In this document: in pieces, positions 31,635-41,960 of the stretch | Layout of the letters: each line of letters opens with the position of its first letter | Numbering within the stretch: the stretch's first letter is position 1 | Source of the DNA: Fistulifera solaris | Lineage: Eukaryota > Bacillariophyta > Bacillariophyceae > Naviculales > Stauroneidaceae | Length of the DNA: 64,000 nucleotides | NCBI GenBank assembly: GCA_030295235.1 | Contig: AP026151.1 | Location: forward strand, 248,001 to 312,000 | Direction: 5' to 3' | The notes under the pieces: model-generated | The model's database searches: none | Seen by the model: only the letters and a program-made list of their open reading frames with translations | Told to the model about the DNA's origin: nothing | Made by a program: the position numbers and the translations under genes

Positions 31635-31721
31635 CTTGAATCGCTTTAAAATCGATGAATAATATTGCATTAAACAATAGCGCCTCACAGCATCGTGATC
31701 ACATTTCATCGTTAAAAAATT

Positions 31722-32351
31722 CTACTTTTTTACGTCAATGTTTGCGAATGACTGCTCTGGCGATTGGGTGTCGAGTATGTATTCGAGATCACCGAAAAAC
31801 AACTGAGGAGTTGATGGATTAGCCACGGTGTCTTTATGTCCCCAAAATCCCGTCCGCTTGAGAATTTCCAAATCACTTTTGATTTGAATTTGACAAGCGA
31901 GCCGCAATTTCGTATTGTTGTGAAAATTGTGAGGCGGAATCGCAAAACGCAACTTCTCCTTTGTATTTCGTTCCGACGCTTCAGCTTGACCTTCGATAAT
32001 TTCTACCGCACAGGTTCCTCAAGTCCCCAAACCTCGACAATTGATGAGATTGGCTCGTCCATTGTGCGGACTAGCCTTTTGATTTCGCAAGGCAGCCGTC
32101 CGCAATATTTCGCCGTCGTATGCCTCGAAGGATATCGCCTTAGCAGTGTTTTCTGCAGAGGATGGTTCCTCCGTGAGCCATGTAACAGTATGCGTTGTGA
32201 CTGAATCATCTAGTTCGTTCTCGGAAGGGAGTGCTCCGAAACACCGCGTTGTGCGATGGAGTAATGGAGGACGTCGTATTACGAAAGATGACGATGTCTT
32301 CCACAGCCCAATGTGTAACCCCGCCGATAGGAGCCTCTTTAAGTCGAGCAT
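31722..32351 (-). CDS. Plant-type 2Fe-2S ferredoxin domain protein with in-frame TGA at a cluster cysteine
   Basis: From the ATG at 32351 (MLDLKRLLSAGLHIGLWKTS) there is a mitochondrial or plastid-type leader. A ferredoxin domain follows: SFEAYDGEILRTAALRN, then LINCRGLGT, an in-frame TGA at 32021-32019, then GTCAVEIIEGQAEASERN, and later KLRLACQIQIKSD with the fourth Cys. The expected motif is C-x5-C-x2-C...C, and the TGA is exactly where the second Cys ligand belongs. Frame and similarity continue undisturbed to the stop near 31722, giving 209 positions. Possible readings are selenocysteine, a recent nonsense mutation or a base error; no convincing SECIS element was found. A long imperfect hairpin lies just downstream. 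The electron-transfer partner is unknown. Confidence 0.75.
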
Positions 32352-32439
32352 TATTGTAGAGGCTGTTGTAGTATTGCCTCTTTCATCTTTCTCTATTGAT
32401 ATACTTCTTGCTGTTGCCGACGAGACGCTGATGTGTTTT

Positions 32440-32925
32440 TTTTGCTTGGTGGGTGCAGTGGTTCCCGAATATCTGGGAACGGTGTTATGGATCTCACAGA
32501 AATGCTGTCTTGCTTGAGAGTCGTCGTCTCTCTCTCTAGAAAGTTTGGACGTCTCTGTGTTTTCCAGAAAATCTGGAAAAAGCGCGCGCTCGTCATACAG
32601 AAATTCTGTCTGATTGGTCCAGAAATTCTGGACCAGGTTTTTCATCTCGCAGAGGTTCGGTGCTGGTTCCCAAAAATCTGGACACGGTGTTACGGATTAT
32701 ACAGAAATGCTGTCTTGATGGTCTCTAGATTTTCTGCACGACGACTCGACTTAGCGTTTTTCAACAAACAGCGCGTCACTGTGATTTCCAGAAAATCTGA
32801 TAATAGCGAGCTCGTCATACAGAAATTCTGTCTGAATGGTCCAGAAATTCTGGACCAGTTGTTTTCATCTCGCAGAGTTCGGTGCTTGCTCCCAAAAATC
32901 TGGACACGGTTTTATATCAAACTCT
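32440..32925. repeat. Tandem repeat of about 210-226 bp built from CAGAAATTCTG palindromes
   Basis: Just over two units. CCAGAAAATCTG occurs at about 32563 and 32789, and the segment GGTTCCCAAAAATCTGGACACGG or close forms at about 32455, 32665 and 32886. Each unit contains the near-perfect palindrome GGTCCAGAAATTCTGGACC and the shorter ACAGAAATTCTGT. The array overlaps the far-upstream part of the ferredoxin reading frame, which is why I start that gene at 32351. Related cores occur at 15.05 and 25.4 kb. Confidence 0.8.
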
Positions 32926-33529
32926 TACTGAACATTACTTTCAGCAGCCTCCATAGCAAAGCATTTATTTACAGGGGAATAATCAGCGCAAAGAAGTCAA
33001 AAACGAGCATCCGGGAGTTTTGTCTCTATACTAAATTATCAATCTTACTGAAAGTTCGTCTTGGCATTGTTCAGTCTATACACTTACAACCAGCGACCTA
33101 GCCGGATTAGCTTCAAGCTGTCTTGATCGCAAAGCATGCACTGGCGCGGGAACTTTGGTTTTGGTGGGAAGTTCTTTAGTGAAAAATTGCATGACGTTTT
33201 CGATGCCGGGTAAGATCCATTTCAAAACCGCTCGGAAGCAAGTTTTGGATTACACTTCGTTATTATGTACAAGCCAGTACCGCATTTCGAAAGTGTTCAT
33301 CGCGACGTGAAACGTGCGACCGACGAGACCCGTCACTATGACGAAAAGAGTGAGAATTCGGAAGGGTTCGTCGTTCTCGCAAAAAAACTTGCATGCGGCA
33401 TTCGAGGCGGACCTCGAATGCAGAACAACAACAACGCACCGTTCATTTCTGGTCATCCATTTCATGTCATAAAATTGACAGGATCGTCCATTTTGTCGTC
33501 AACTTTCACTACATTCAAACTGCAACAAG
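32926..33529. other. Intergenic, upstream of the ABC transporter
   Basis: No gene was supported. A 136-codon plus-strand frame at 33265-33675 overlaps the ATPase in another frame and is a shadow. Confidence 0.5.
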
Positions 33530-34974
33530 ATGACATTAACGGTCGTGGTAGGATCATCGGGATCCGGAAAGACTACCTTCTTGAACGATGTGCACAAATC
33601 GCACAAGTGCATTTACATTCGTCAGTATCACAACATTCGACCGTACGTTACGGTCAGCAAGATTCCCAACTTTGATCCGACCCGTCTTCCGTACTGGGAT
33701 ATCTATGAACGTGAAGGAACGGCTTCATCGATCAAGGTCGGAGGAACCATGGCGGGTGAATTCACGGCCGGTCTTTCTGGAGGTCAACGCAAGTTGTTGT
33801 TGTTCGAATTGGTCGCCCAGCGCATCGCTTCGCAAAACAATTTGTTGATTGTTCTCGATGAACCCTTTGCCGGTGTCACCGACGACTTTGTTCCCTTTAT
33901 TGTCAAGCGTTTGAATGAAATGAGAGAGAACCACGAGATTCTCTTGGTTACGAACGATCACGTCGATACGCTCAAGGAAATGGCCGATAACACCATCACG
34001 GTCAGTGCGATTGACCGCACGAAAGTTCAAGTCAACAAGATTGAAGGGGTCAGTCGCGAAAAAGCCATTCTCGCTTTGGCGATTGGTGACGCGTACGACT
34101 ACAAGGGCTCCTGGGCCGATTTGCGCTTCTTTCTTCAAGTCGAAGTCTTTGGGAATGGCGCACTCATTGGTGTCGCCATTTTCACCATCTTTGCCTTTAC
34201 GTTGTTTCTCGCGACGTTTTGGGATTCCAGTGAAGAAAGTGCGGCACTCGTTTTGGTCGCGGGTGGTATTATTGCCTTCTTTGCCTCAATCCCTACTTGT
34301 TGTCGTTGGCCGACTGGCGAAACTTTATGGGCGAAGAAGCCGAGGCGTTGTTGCACGCATCCAAGGACATGAACAATTTCCTTAAGACATGTTTGACATT
34401 ATTCTTGATTCTGATTGTGTCGGTGGTGCAGTTCGGTATTACCAATGCGGTGACTTCGGGACTCGAGAGTGTTTCCTTTTGGGTGGCCATGTTGATGGAT
34501 AGTTCCAGCTTGACCTTTCCCTTCATCTGCTTTGGTCTCTACACCAAACTACCGTTCCAAGCCGTACAGATTCTTTCCAGCTTGCCCTTCTTGTTCATGA
34601 TTTTCTTTTCAACGACTTTCTCGCCGGGATCGGGTGTGGCAGGTTTGAAGGAGCTTCGTTATCTGTTTGCCCGATTCTACTTTTGGTGCATGATCCCCGG
34701 TATTCGTGATCAAATGGAGAACTGTCCCGCGGATGATGGAGACAACATGTTGTACATGATTTTGTCGGCGTTGATTGGTGTGGTTTTGTTCTTGGTGGTC
34801 ATGGCGGTCAGCGCGTTCATGCGCTCGCACAAGACCAAGAAGGAAAGCTCCAAAAAGAATGCTTTGAAAGATGACGAGTTCCGTGATCTACAGCTCGAGT
34901 TGTATGGAGAAAAGGCGATGGATATTCAGAGCACCAATCATTCCACCGGTTCCAAGAAGAAAGAAAGCGCCTGA
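33530..34974 (+). CDS. ABCG-like half transporter, with one frame slip
   Basis: The protein begins almost at the Walker A motif (VVVGSSGSGKTTFL). An ABC signature follows (AGLSGGQRKLLLFELVAQR), then Walker B (NNLLIVLDEPFAGVTDD) and a D-loop/H-loop region (LLVTNDHVD). This gives the ATPase-first order of ABCG/White half transporters. The membrane domain follows, with helices at about 34130-34300 and 34390-34830, ending in a charged cytosolic tail. The frame shifts by one base near 34291 between the first helix and DWRNFMGEEAEALL, most likely an error in a CCC run. Joined length is about 481 residues, shorter than usual ABCG proteins because nothing precedes Walker A. The substrate is unknown. 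Confidence 0.75.
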
Positions 34975-35130
34975 TTCATGAATGTCATGTCATTCATTAC
35001 AACTCATTTATTCTTAGATGTTAGTAAGTGTTAGAGTCAAGTCTTATTTATATCTTTCATTGATTGATGCAAGGCGCCAGTATCAGCCATACAATGAATG
35101 AAACAAAGCACTCAAAAAATCTTTTTAAAT

Positions 35131-37194
35131 TCACAAAGCAGCAGCGCGAATGCTGCCATAGCCCGTCGGCCGAGTGTAACCGCCACGTCCATGTTTACCG
35201 GCGTTTACGATTACACCGATGGATGATTGGTCATGGGCGATAGTTTCATCAATTGTCGTGTGACAACCGTACGGATCTTTGTTGCGAAGCTTACGACCTT
35301 TCTTGCCCCACTTCTTTGCTGTGGGCCGTTTGCTTTTGTTCGCAGATGGCTTCGACCCATCATCGGCAGAACCTCCGAGTAATTCAAGAATGTCATCATC
35401 AAAATCATTTTCAAGCTCATCGCCTTCTTCATTATCGAGCTCTTCCGCTTCTTTTTTCTTCTTGTCGCCGCTGTTGTTTCTCCAGCTTCAAGCGAAGTTT
35501 GGCTGTGTTGGCCAAAGCCGTGTCAATCGTTTCGCGATAGAAGGCCAACAAATCACTGCCGCGCACTTCCGGAGGTGCATGACAAAACAAGAGTTTACCA
35601 GTAGCATAGTCCTGTATCACATAGCGAGCAGCTCGGGCATAGTCCGGGATTCCGCTAGCCGCTGCCAGCATGCCTCTCGCAATGCAAAATGTTCCCAAAA
35701 ATTCGTCAGGCTTCGGTGGCGGTAGCTTGGTCCACCCATTCTCAACCATTTCTTGCGCCGTGGGTTTGGGAAGATTAATTCCGTAATGCGCGTTGATAAT
35801 TTCTCGAGGAATGCGCTCACAGATTAAGCGAGTAACCGGCCAATGATCACGCATTTGGGCGATCGGGTACACACCAGCAGCAATCAAATCGGCTGTGTTG
35901 GATACAAACGAAGGGAAAACTAAACCAGGACAATCACATAGCATCATTTTATCCTCCATTCCCGTATCGGCAGGAAGGTAAAGAGTCTGAAAATGTTTCG
36001 TTTTGCCGGGTTGACTGGCTACGCCTACACGAACCACACCATGAGTGTGCCGACTACTTCCGACGAGAACATTGATGACACTACTTTTTCCAACATTCGG
36101 AAAACCAACCATACCGAACTGAAAGCGGTCTCCGTATCGCTCGTCGCGCTCGCATCCGTGTTTCTCCGCAAAAGCAAGCATGGTTTCAAGCAATTGTTTC
36201 CGTGTGAGAGGTACATCGATGCCAATACCATCTTCCGATTCTTTATCGGGGATGGCTTCATCATCACTTTCACTCTCGCTGTCACTTTCTTCCTCTGATT
36301 CCTCACCCATACTCAAAGGATCATCTTCTTTTTCTTCCTTGCGTGGATCAACACCTCGTTCTTCTCTTCGTCGGCGCTGCGCTTCGGCGTCTAATTTCTG
36401 TTGTTCCTTGACAGCGGAAAAGAAGATTGGTTCCCAATTTCGCTCTACAAGGTAATTATACCACATTTGTCTCTGATCGCGACTCAAATAATCACTCTTG
36501 TTCATCAGTACCATCATGGGCTTCCCCAAGGATGCAGCATACTCTTTGAGATCGTCTGATAGATAAAACAAAGGATTGCGGGCATCGACGAGTTGCAGGA
36601 GACAACTTGAACGCTCCAACACACGCCACAATTGCCTCCAAACTTCTAAATTCTTTTCAAAAGGCGTAACCGAAGTCGATGATTCGGTCCTGGCAATTTC
36701 TTCCTCGCGTACGGCAATCGCGCGTCGCCACTCCAAAAAAGCCTTTTCCTCCAGGCGGTGCAATTCATCGGGCGTTGTGGATTCATCCCAAGCCGGGCGT
36801 CGGGGAACCGACAGTTCTTGAAACACAAAGCTCGGTCGTTCATCGTCTTCCCATTGTACTTTGGATGGTCGAAAGGCGTGTCCGGTCGGATCGAGAACAA
36901 CCACGCCTTCTTTTCAGAAGTAAATTCTCGATGTGCCAAATCGGCTTGCAACAAAAAGTCGTCCAGATTACTCATTTCTAGCACCGATCTCGTTTTAAGT
37001 TCCGGTTCTTCTTCAATTCCCACGGAAGTGACACCAGCTTGCATCGCCATGCCTCCTTCTCCACGTCGGTTCTTGCCGTTTTCACGAGGACGGTAGCGTT
37101 GACCTTGAGCTTTCTGCAAGGCTTTGCCCATGCCCGATTCACGATCGAGTCGACCCGGTTTTCCTTTGCGACTGGTTCCTTTGTTTCGCGGCAT
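35131..37194 (-). CDS. LSG1: LSG1-type large-subunit export GTPase, with two frame slips
   Basis: The N-terminus MPRNKGTSRKGKPGR leads to a circularly permuted GTPase: G4 as LMNKSD, then G1 as GFPNVGKSSVINVL, and G3 as DCPGLVFPSF. That is the order of the YlqF/LSG1 group. LSG1 releases Nmd3 from the 60S subunit in the cytoplasm. A Glu/Asp/Ser-rich insert sits between G4 and G1, as in eukaryotic LSG1. The C-terminus reads GKKGRKLRNKDPYGCHTTID and ends GYGSIRAAAL. Frame slips occur at an A4 run (36911-36914) and an A6 run (35452-35457) on the coding strand, and both are repaired in sense by one base, so sequence error is the likely cause. Length is about 687 residues. Confidence 0.9.
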
Positions 37195-37625
37195 AGTGTG
37201 TGATAAATTTCTTTATTGCTAATTGCTGTTTGGTTCAGTTGCTTTAGTAAAAGGAAAGAAAAGACATGAAAAGTGAAAAGCTCGTTTTCTTTCATGCGTT
37301 TATTCTCTATGAAATTTTTTTGGTTGGATGCCATCGTGACGGACGACGGATAGGTTTCACCGCGCGAGATGATTTTCTACTGGCAAAGGAGCCTTAACCT
37401 TATTGTAGAAAAGATGTACACGTACATAATGAATTATATTTATGCGAGTGCATCAGGGTTTCAACTTACTCCTATGAGCTCAGAGATAAGAAGATATTCT
37501 ATGTGAATGCTGCATCATCTACTTTGTTAGAGATAAGCCTCTGTTAAGCATCTGACAGGGATGTTTTCGTTTCCTAGCAAAGTCAAAAGTTGTAGCAAGT
37601 GCTTCGCTCTATCGTATTCCGGTCT
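37195..37625. other. Intergenic, nothing recognised
   Basis: About 430 bases between the 5' end of LSG1 and the 3' end of the rhodanese gene, both on the minus strand. No motif was noted. Confidence 0.5.
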
Positions 37626-38192
37626 TTACAAGAGCAACACGGTTACTCCCAACACAACTAACGCAGCTCTAGATCCATCCCAGTTTGTGTTACCGAAACT
37701 AGAGTGGTGGTCGTCCTCCGCATGGGTTGCAGCGGTACATTGCTCACTGACCGTCGTATCGACCGTGCAAGGCGGCACCACCGAATCCGTACCCGTCACG
37801 AGAGGATAACCGGCGGCCGTCCATTGCGTGACACCACCACCATTGTACAAGACATGGAAGCCAGCTTCTACCAAGTGGGTCGCTGCCACCGCCGCACGGG
37901 CACCCGTCCGGCAATACAAGGCCACACGACAATTTTCGCAGCCGGCCAAATCGTCCGGTGTGGCACTAGGAAATCCTTCGACGGCGAGATCGGCCATAAG
38001 CGTGGCATTGGCAATGTGTCCCGTTGCGTATTCTTCGGCACTGCGGACATCGACGAGTACATCGAAATCGCCGTGGTCGAGTCCTTCGAAGAGTTCCGCG
38101 GCGGTCAAATTGGTGATCTCGATGGTACTTTCCTCGTGGGCCTGAGCGGCGCACGCGAATATTGCAAGAAAGAGAAGAAAACCAAATTTCAT
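37626..38192 (-). CDS. Secreted single-domain rhodanese with C-terminal hydrophobic tail
   Basis: The ATG at 38192 starts a classical signal peptide (MKFGFLLFLAIFACAAQA). The rhodanese domain follows: FDVLVDVRSAEEYATGHIAN and later VALYCRTGARAAVAATHL, with the active-site Cys in CRTGAR, then LYNGGGVTQWTAAGYPL. Single-domain rhodaneses move sulfane sulfur. The end is a polar His/Asp-rich stretch followed by a purely hydrophobic tail (AALVVLGVTVLLL) with no charged residues after it. This pattern fits a GPI attachment signal or a tail anchor. So it probably faces the secretory lumen or cell surface. The substrate is unknown; the fold is certain. Confidence 0.82.
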   Translation of the reverse strand: MKFGFLLFLAIFACAAQAHEESTIEITNLTAAELFEGLDHGDFDVLVDVRSAEEYATGHIANATLMADLAVEGFPSATPDDLAGCENCRVALYCRTGARAAVAATHLVEAGFHVLYNGGGVTQWTAAGYPLVTGTDSVVPPCTVDTTVSEQCTAATHAEDDHHSSFGNTNWDGSRAALVVLGVTVLLL

Positions 38193-38604
38193 GATATTAT
38201 GTTGGACCAAGGGTGTATGTACAAGCAAAGGATGCTGCAACAATAGTATCGTCGTGTCGGAGAAGAATGCTGTGCCAATGGATTTTGTTTTCCTGTGCAG
38301 GATCGCAAAAACGATCGCGTCGTTCGCTTTTTGTCTGTACTGGTAGTATGACGATGATTGTACTACGATCCGAGATGGATCTTTATTGACAAAGCCGGTC
38401 GTCGGACTTACGGAGAGACGTTATTGGTCGGTTTGAATGACTATATTGCTAAAGTGTGGTCGTGTTTTTGACGAGATGACTGAATTTTGGTATTGAGTCA
38501 CGATCGTGCTGTTCTTTATTTGTTTATTGTTTCGGAACGACCTTATTCGTCATACTGCATTTTTCTTGAACCTTTCTCCTTTTTCCTCTTCATTACATAA
38601 ATAC
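38193..38604. other. Divergent intergenic region
   Basis: Carries the 5' flanks of the rhodanese and desulfhydrase genes. No element was assigned. Confidence 0.5.
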
Positions 38605-39813
38605 ATGAAATCCATCGCTCGCGTTCTCATGAAAGGCACCGCACTCATCGCACACGCGTATACACCGCCGTCGTGGTGTTCTCTGACACCGCCCCCGCAC
38701 GGTCGTTTGTCACTGGCGCACCTTCCGACTCCGTTGCATCCTCTGACATGGCACGGCGATATGGGCGCATCACTGACAAAGCACAATATTTCCTTCTGGA
38801 TCAAACGCGATGACATGACGGGAGGCATTGAATGGAGTGGGAACAAGATTCGGAAATTGGAATTTTTGCTGGCGGATGCGCAGCAACAAGAATGCACCGC
38901 CGTCTTGACCATCGGAGGTGCCCAAAGCAATCATTGTCGTGCGACGGCGGCCGCCGCACGGCGACTCGGACTCGAGCCGCATCTGATTTTGCGCTCTTCC
39001 AGTGATATCGGGACGGTGGGGAATTTGTTGATGGATCGAATGGTGGGGAGTCATATTTATACGTGTACGCCGGGCGAATACGGTCGTTTGGGTTCGGAAG
39101 TACTGGTGCAGCATGTGGCGGAAGCGATTGAACGAGATACGAAACACAAAGTGTACCGCATTCCGGTGGGTGGTAGTAACGCGATTGGGACGTGGGGGTA
39201 TTTGCAAGCGGTGGATGAACTTATACAACAACAGGCTACCTTTGATCACATTGTATTCGCTTGTGGAAGCGGAGGAACGGCGGCGGGAATTGTATTGGGA
39301 TTTGCGATGGCGTATGAGAACGCCGCTTTGGAACACATGCCGCAACTCCATGCCGTCGGAGTGTGTGATGATCCGAATTACTTTTATGCTTACATGGCCC
39401 AAATTGCCGTTGATATGGGTTTTTCTATTGATCATTACGACGACAACAACCAGTACGCGTCTGTCGAAGATTATTTGCGTCAGCACGTGACTTTGCATCA
39501 AGGGAAAGGAAGGGGCTACGCCGTAAATACACCGGAGGAACTCCAGTTCGGAGTCGACTTCGCGCATGCGACAGGAATTGTGTTAGATCCAGTCTATTCG
39601 GGCAAGGCGCTCTATCATTTTTGGACACGTGTTCTGCAAGAGAATATGTATTCATTTGCAAATCAATCGATTCTGTTTTGGCATACGGGTGGTGCTTTGG
39701 GTCTTTATGACAAATGCGGGGAACTTACCGAGTCAACATCGATGTTGACTGGTTCACCTTGTCAGAAATTAGATGTATACGGCAAAGGAAATGGTTTGAA
39801 TATTAGTGGGTGA
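38605..39813 (+). CDS. PLP enzyme, D-cysteine desulfhydrase / ACC deaminase-like
   Basis: From the ATG at 38605 the protein is 402 residues; the frame is open 33 codons upstream without an ATG. It follows fold-type II PLP enzymes of the DcyD/AcdS group: HNISFWIKRDDMTGGIEWSG with NKIRKLEFLLADA, whose Lys (first of NKIRK) is the Schiff-base residue, then TIGGAQSNHCRATAAAARRL. PVGGSNAIGTWGYLQA and the phosphate-binding FACGSGGTAAG loop follow, and later DPVYSGKALYHF and FWHTGGALGLYD. Such enzymes release sulfide, ammonia and pyruvate from D-cysteine or deaminate ACC; distinguishing them needs active-site comparison. No clear transit peptide, though the first 40 residues are non-conserved. Confidence 0.85.
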   Translation: MKSIARVLMKGTALIAHAYTPPSWCSLTPPPHGRLSLAHLPTPLHPLTWHGDMGASLTKHNISFWIKRDDMTGGIEWSGNKIRKLEFLLADAQQQECTAVLTIGGAQSNHCRATAAAARRLGLEPHLILRSSSDIGTVGNLLMDRMVGSHIYTCTPGEYGRLGSEVLVQHVAEAIERDTKHKVYRIPVGGSNAIGTWGYLQAVDELIQQQATFDHIVFACGSGGTAAGIVLGFAMAYENAALEHMPQLHAVGVCDDPNYFYAYMAQIAVDMGFSIDHYDDNNQYASVEDYLRQHVTLHQGKGRGYAVNTPEELQFGVDFAHATGIVLDPVYSGKALYHFWTRVLQENMYSFANQSILFWHTGGALGLYDKCGELTESTSMLTGSPCQKLDVYGKGNGLNISG

Positions 39814-40126
39814 GTGACCCCAAGCGGAGACAAGTGCGATCAGGCGGATCTGTGCATCATGAATGTATATGTTGATGATTATTTTGGTTAAGTTGGCATG
39901 TCTGTCACTGACAACCACGCTGAAGATCTCAACTTCCCAATTAATGCAAATGGAGGTCAATGTGGCCTGCCGCGTGCGGTCGTGTTACGTATAAATAGTT
40001 ACGGTACATGCTTCATGAACATCCAACTCTAGCTAGTGCATCATGTAACTGAATCGGTAAAATGAAGAAACGATTATTTCAAAGATCAAGCTTATGATTA
40101 AAAACTTTTTTCTAAATCAAGAAAGG
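39814..40126. other. Intergenic between convergent genes
   Basis: Spacer before the LRR-like array; nothing recognised. Confidence 0.5.
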
Positions 40127-41603
40127 TTAAAGCTGACGCTGTCGCTTTCTTTGGCGTTGGGTTTCCAAAGGTGGCAGGTCACCCAGCAAAGTGCAAAGCA
40201 TATCAGAGTTTACGCTCAACAATGGATAGAGACTTGAAAAACTACCACTCGTCTCGTGGTGTGTCAACGCAGCTCCGAATATCGCTGGTCGATCATCGAT
40301 CGACTCGCGGGTCATGGCTTTCGCACCATTGAGGAGACGTACCGGCGCTAGGACAGCTCTCATTTCAGCGTACAACTTCAAGCCACGGACCGCGATCTTT
40401 GACAGTAACGTCCAGATGAATTTGATTTTGTGCAAAAGGAATCAAACTTTTGACCTGTTCCAAATCTATTTGATGTCTCTCCTGTCGAAAAACAACAGCG
40501 CGTAGTCTTTTATGGGAAGCAATTACCGCAAGTAGATCGTCCCAAAATGGGCGAAGAATCGTTAGACATCCTAGCTCTAATCGGTACAAATTCTGGTTTG
40601 TTCGAATTGCTTGTAAAAGTTCCGCTTGTTGTGCCAATGAAAGTGGGTCGTGGCCTTTATAGATGATTCCAAGTTCTTGCAGGTTTCCACTGGCATGAAG
40701 AAATTGAGTATGAAATAGGGGGTCCAACGAAAGTTCAAAACGCAAAGTTATTGCCTGAGGAACGATAGCAAGAGATTGATTCTCTTCCAATTGAATAGAA
40801 TCATAAACGCGGTAATCAAGGTGCTTTGTCGGTAAAGACAGCGGCAGACGACGCTGCGAGTCTTGAAAAAACCAAGTAGTCGTTTCCAGTGAAATGTTTG
40901 CGAGTGCACTTTTGATTTCGAAAAGGTACCCAAAGGAGGAATACATGCCGCGTTCGTGCGCCGCAATTGTACCGAAGTGCGTCGTTCGTCTGGCTAGCGC
41001 TTCGACAAACGCACGTCCCTGATCCACAAACGTACACTCCAGACCCACGTTAAGAGGCTCCGGATGCGATGCGAGTGCGACCGATTCTTCAACTGAAAGC
41101 TTGCACCCGCAACAAAAGGAAAGTCGTCTGTTTGGATTGACTTTCATGTATTCAGCAAGAAAGCGAGAAGTGATAAAAGTCGTAGGGACCACAGAACGGG
41201 CTTCACCGGCGTTGTATCTCCCGATATAGACGGCATCAGATTTTTCATCCATTAAATATAAAATATCCTCTATAGCTTGCGCTACGCTTTGCTTTGTCAT
41301 ACCATAAACATACACCTTGCCATGTTGCGCAAAGTCAATGTTTGAAGATCCTTTTCGAAACTTGGACTTGACTGTCGTTGGAAGCTTCCTCATCATTAGA
41401 AAGGTGTCATCGTCCCACCAAACGAGATCACCATAGGTCCTATACATAAATCGCATCAGATGAGATACATTGAGAGGTGAAAGAGTTTTCCGACTGAATT
41501 TCATGTTCCTGCTCCACTTGGTCGCGTTTAACTGCGTCATGAGCAACTTCTTGACGCCGTCAAAATCGTCGACAGGAATCTTTTCGAACCAACTGGATTC
41601 CAT
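40127..41603 (-). CDS. LRR-like family protein, array copy A (nearly whole)
   Basis: ATG at 41603 (MESSWFEKIPVDDFDGVKKL). The protein is open for 412 residues; a one-base insertion near 40370 then shifts the frame, after which another frame continues with AEMRAVLAPVRLLNGAKA to the family's basic end (KRQRQL). Recognisable blocks are LVWWDDDTFLMMRKLPTTVK, YVYGMTKQSVAQAIEDILYL, LSVEESVALASHPEPLNVGL, then LRR-like stretches LQELGIIYKGHDPLSLAQQ, LLQAIRTNQNLYRLELGCL and ASHKRLRAVVFRQ. The Leu spacing suggests a degenerate ribonuclease-inhibitor-type LRR, but I recognise no family. First of four head-to-tail paralogues. Function unknown; probably a lineage-specific expansion. Confidence 0.65.
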
Positions 41604-41960
41604 CGTGCTTGAGAGAATGAAAGCGTCTAGATCATTGATGAGTACAAATAAAAATAATAGAAAAAGCTCATCAAGAACTATATATAAAGCAATCGCGCAT
41701 CTATCGTGTTGACGCGCAATAAATATTTTTTTCTCGTCCGCAGCTCATCAGTCTGTTTTTGAACTTAATTGGTAAGTGCCAGATCACTTTGATCTTCTAA
41801 GCGTAAAATATCAAAGAAACCGCTCGTGATAGTGAAAGGTCGGGTCACGCTCTCTAGCCAAAAGGGTCTAGCTTTACTTCCCGCATACCTGGTGCTATTT
41901 GCAAGAGCTAATAATAGCTATTGAAACCACAGCGTATTTTATAAAACAATTATGAAAGAA
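41604..41960. other. Spacer between array copies A and B
   Basis: Putative promoter of copy A and 3' flank of copy B. AT-rich, no element assigned. Confidence 0.5.

Noticed and set aside
33265-33675. 136-codon plus frame before the ABC transporter as its missing N-terminus
   Set aside because: It lies in a different frame, overlaps the Walker A coding region and has no ABC-like sequence.
38770-39567. 265-codon minus-strand frame
   Set aside because: Antisense shadow of the desulfhydrase gene, which has clear PLP-enzyme motifs on the plus strand.
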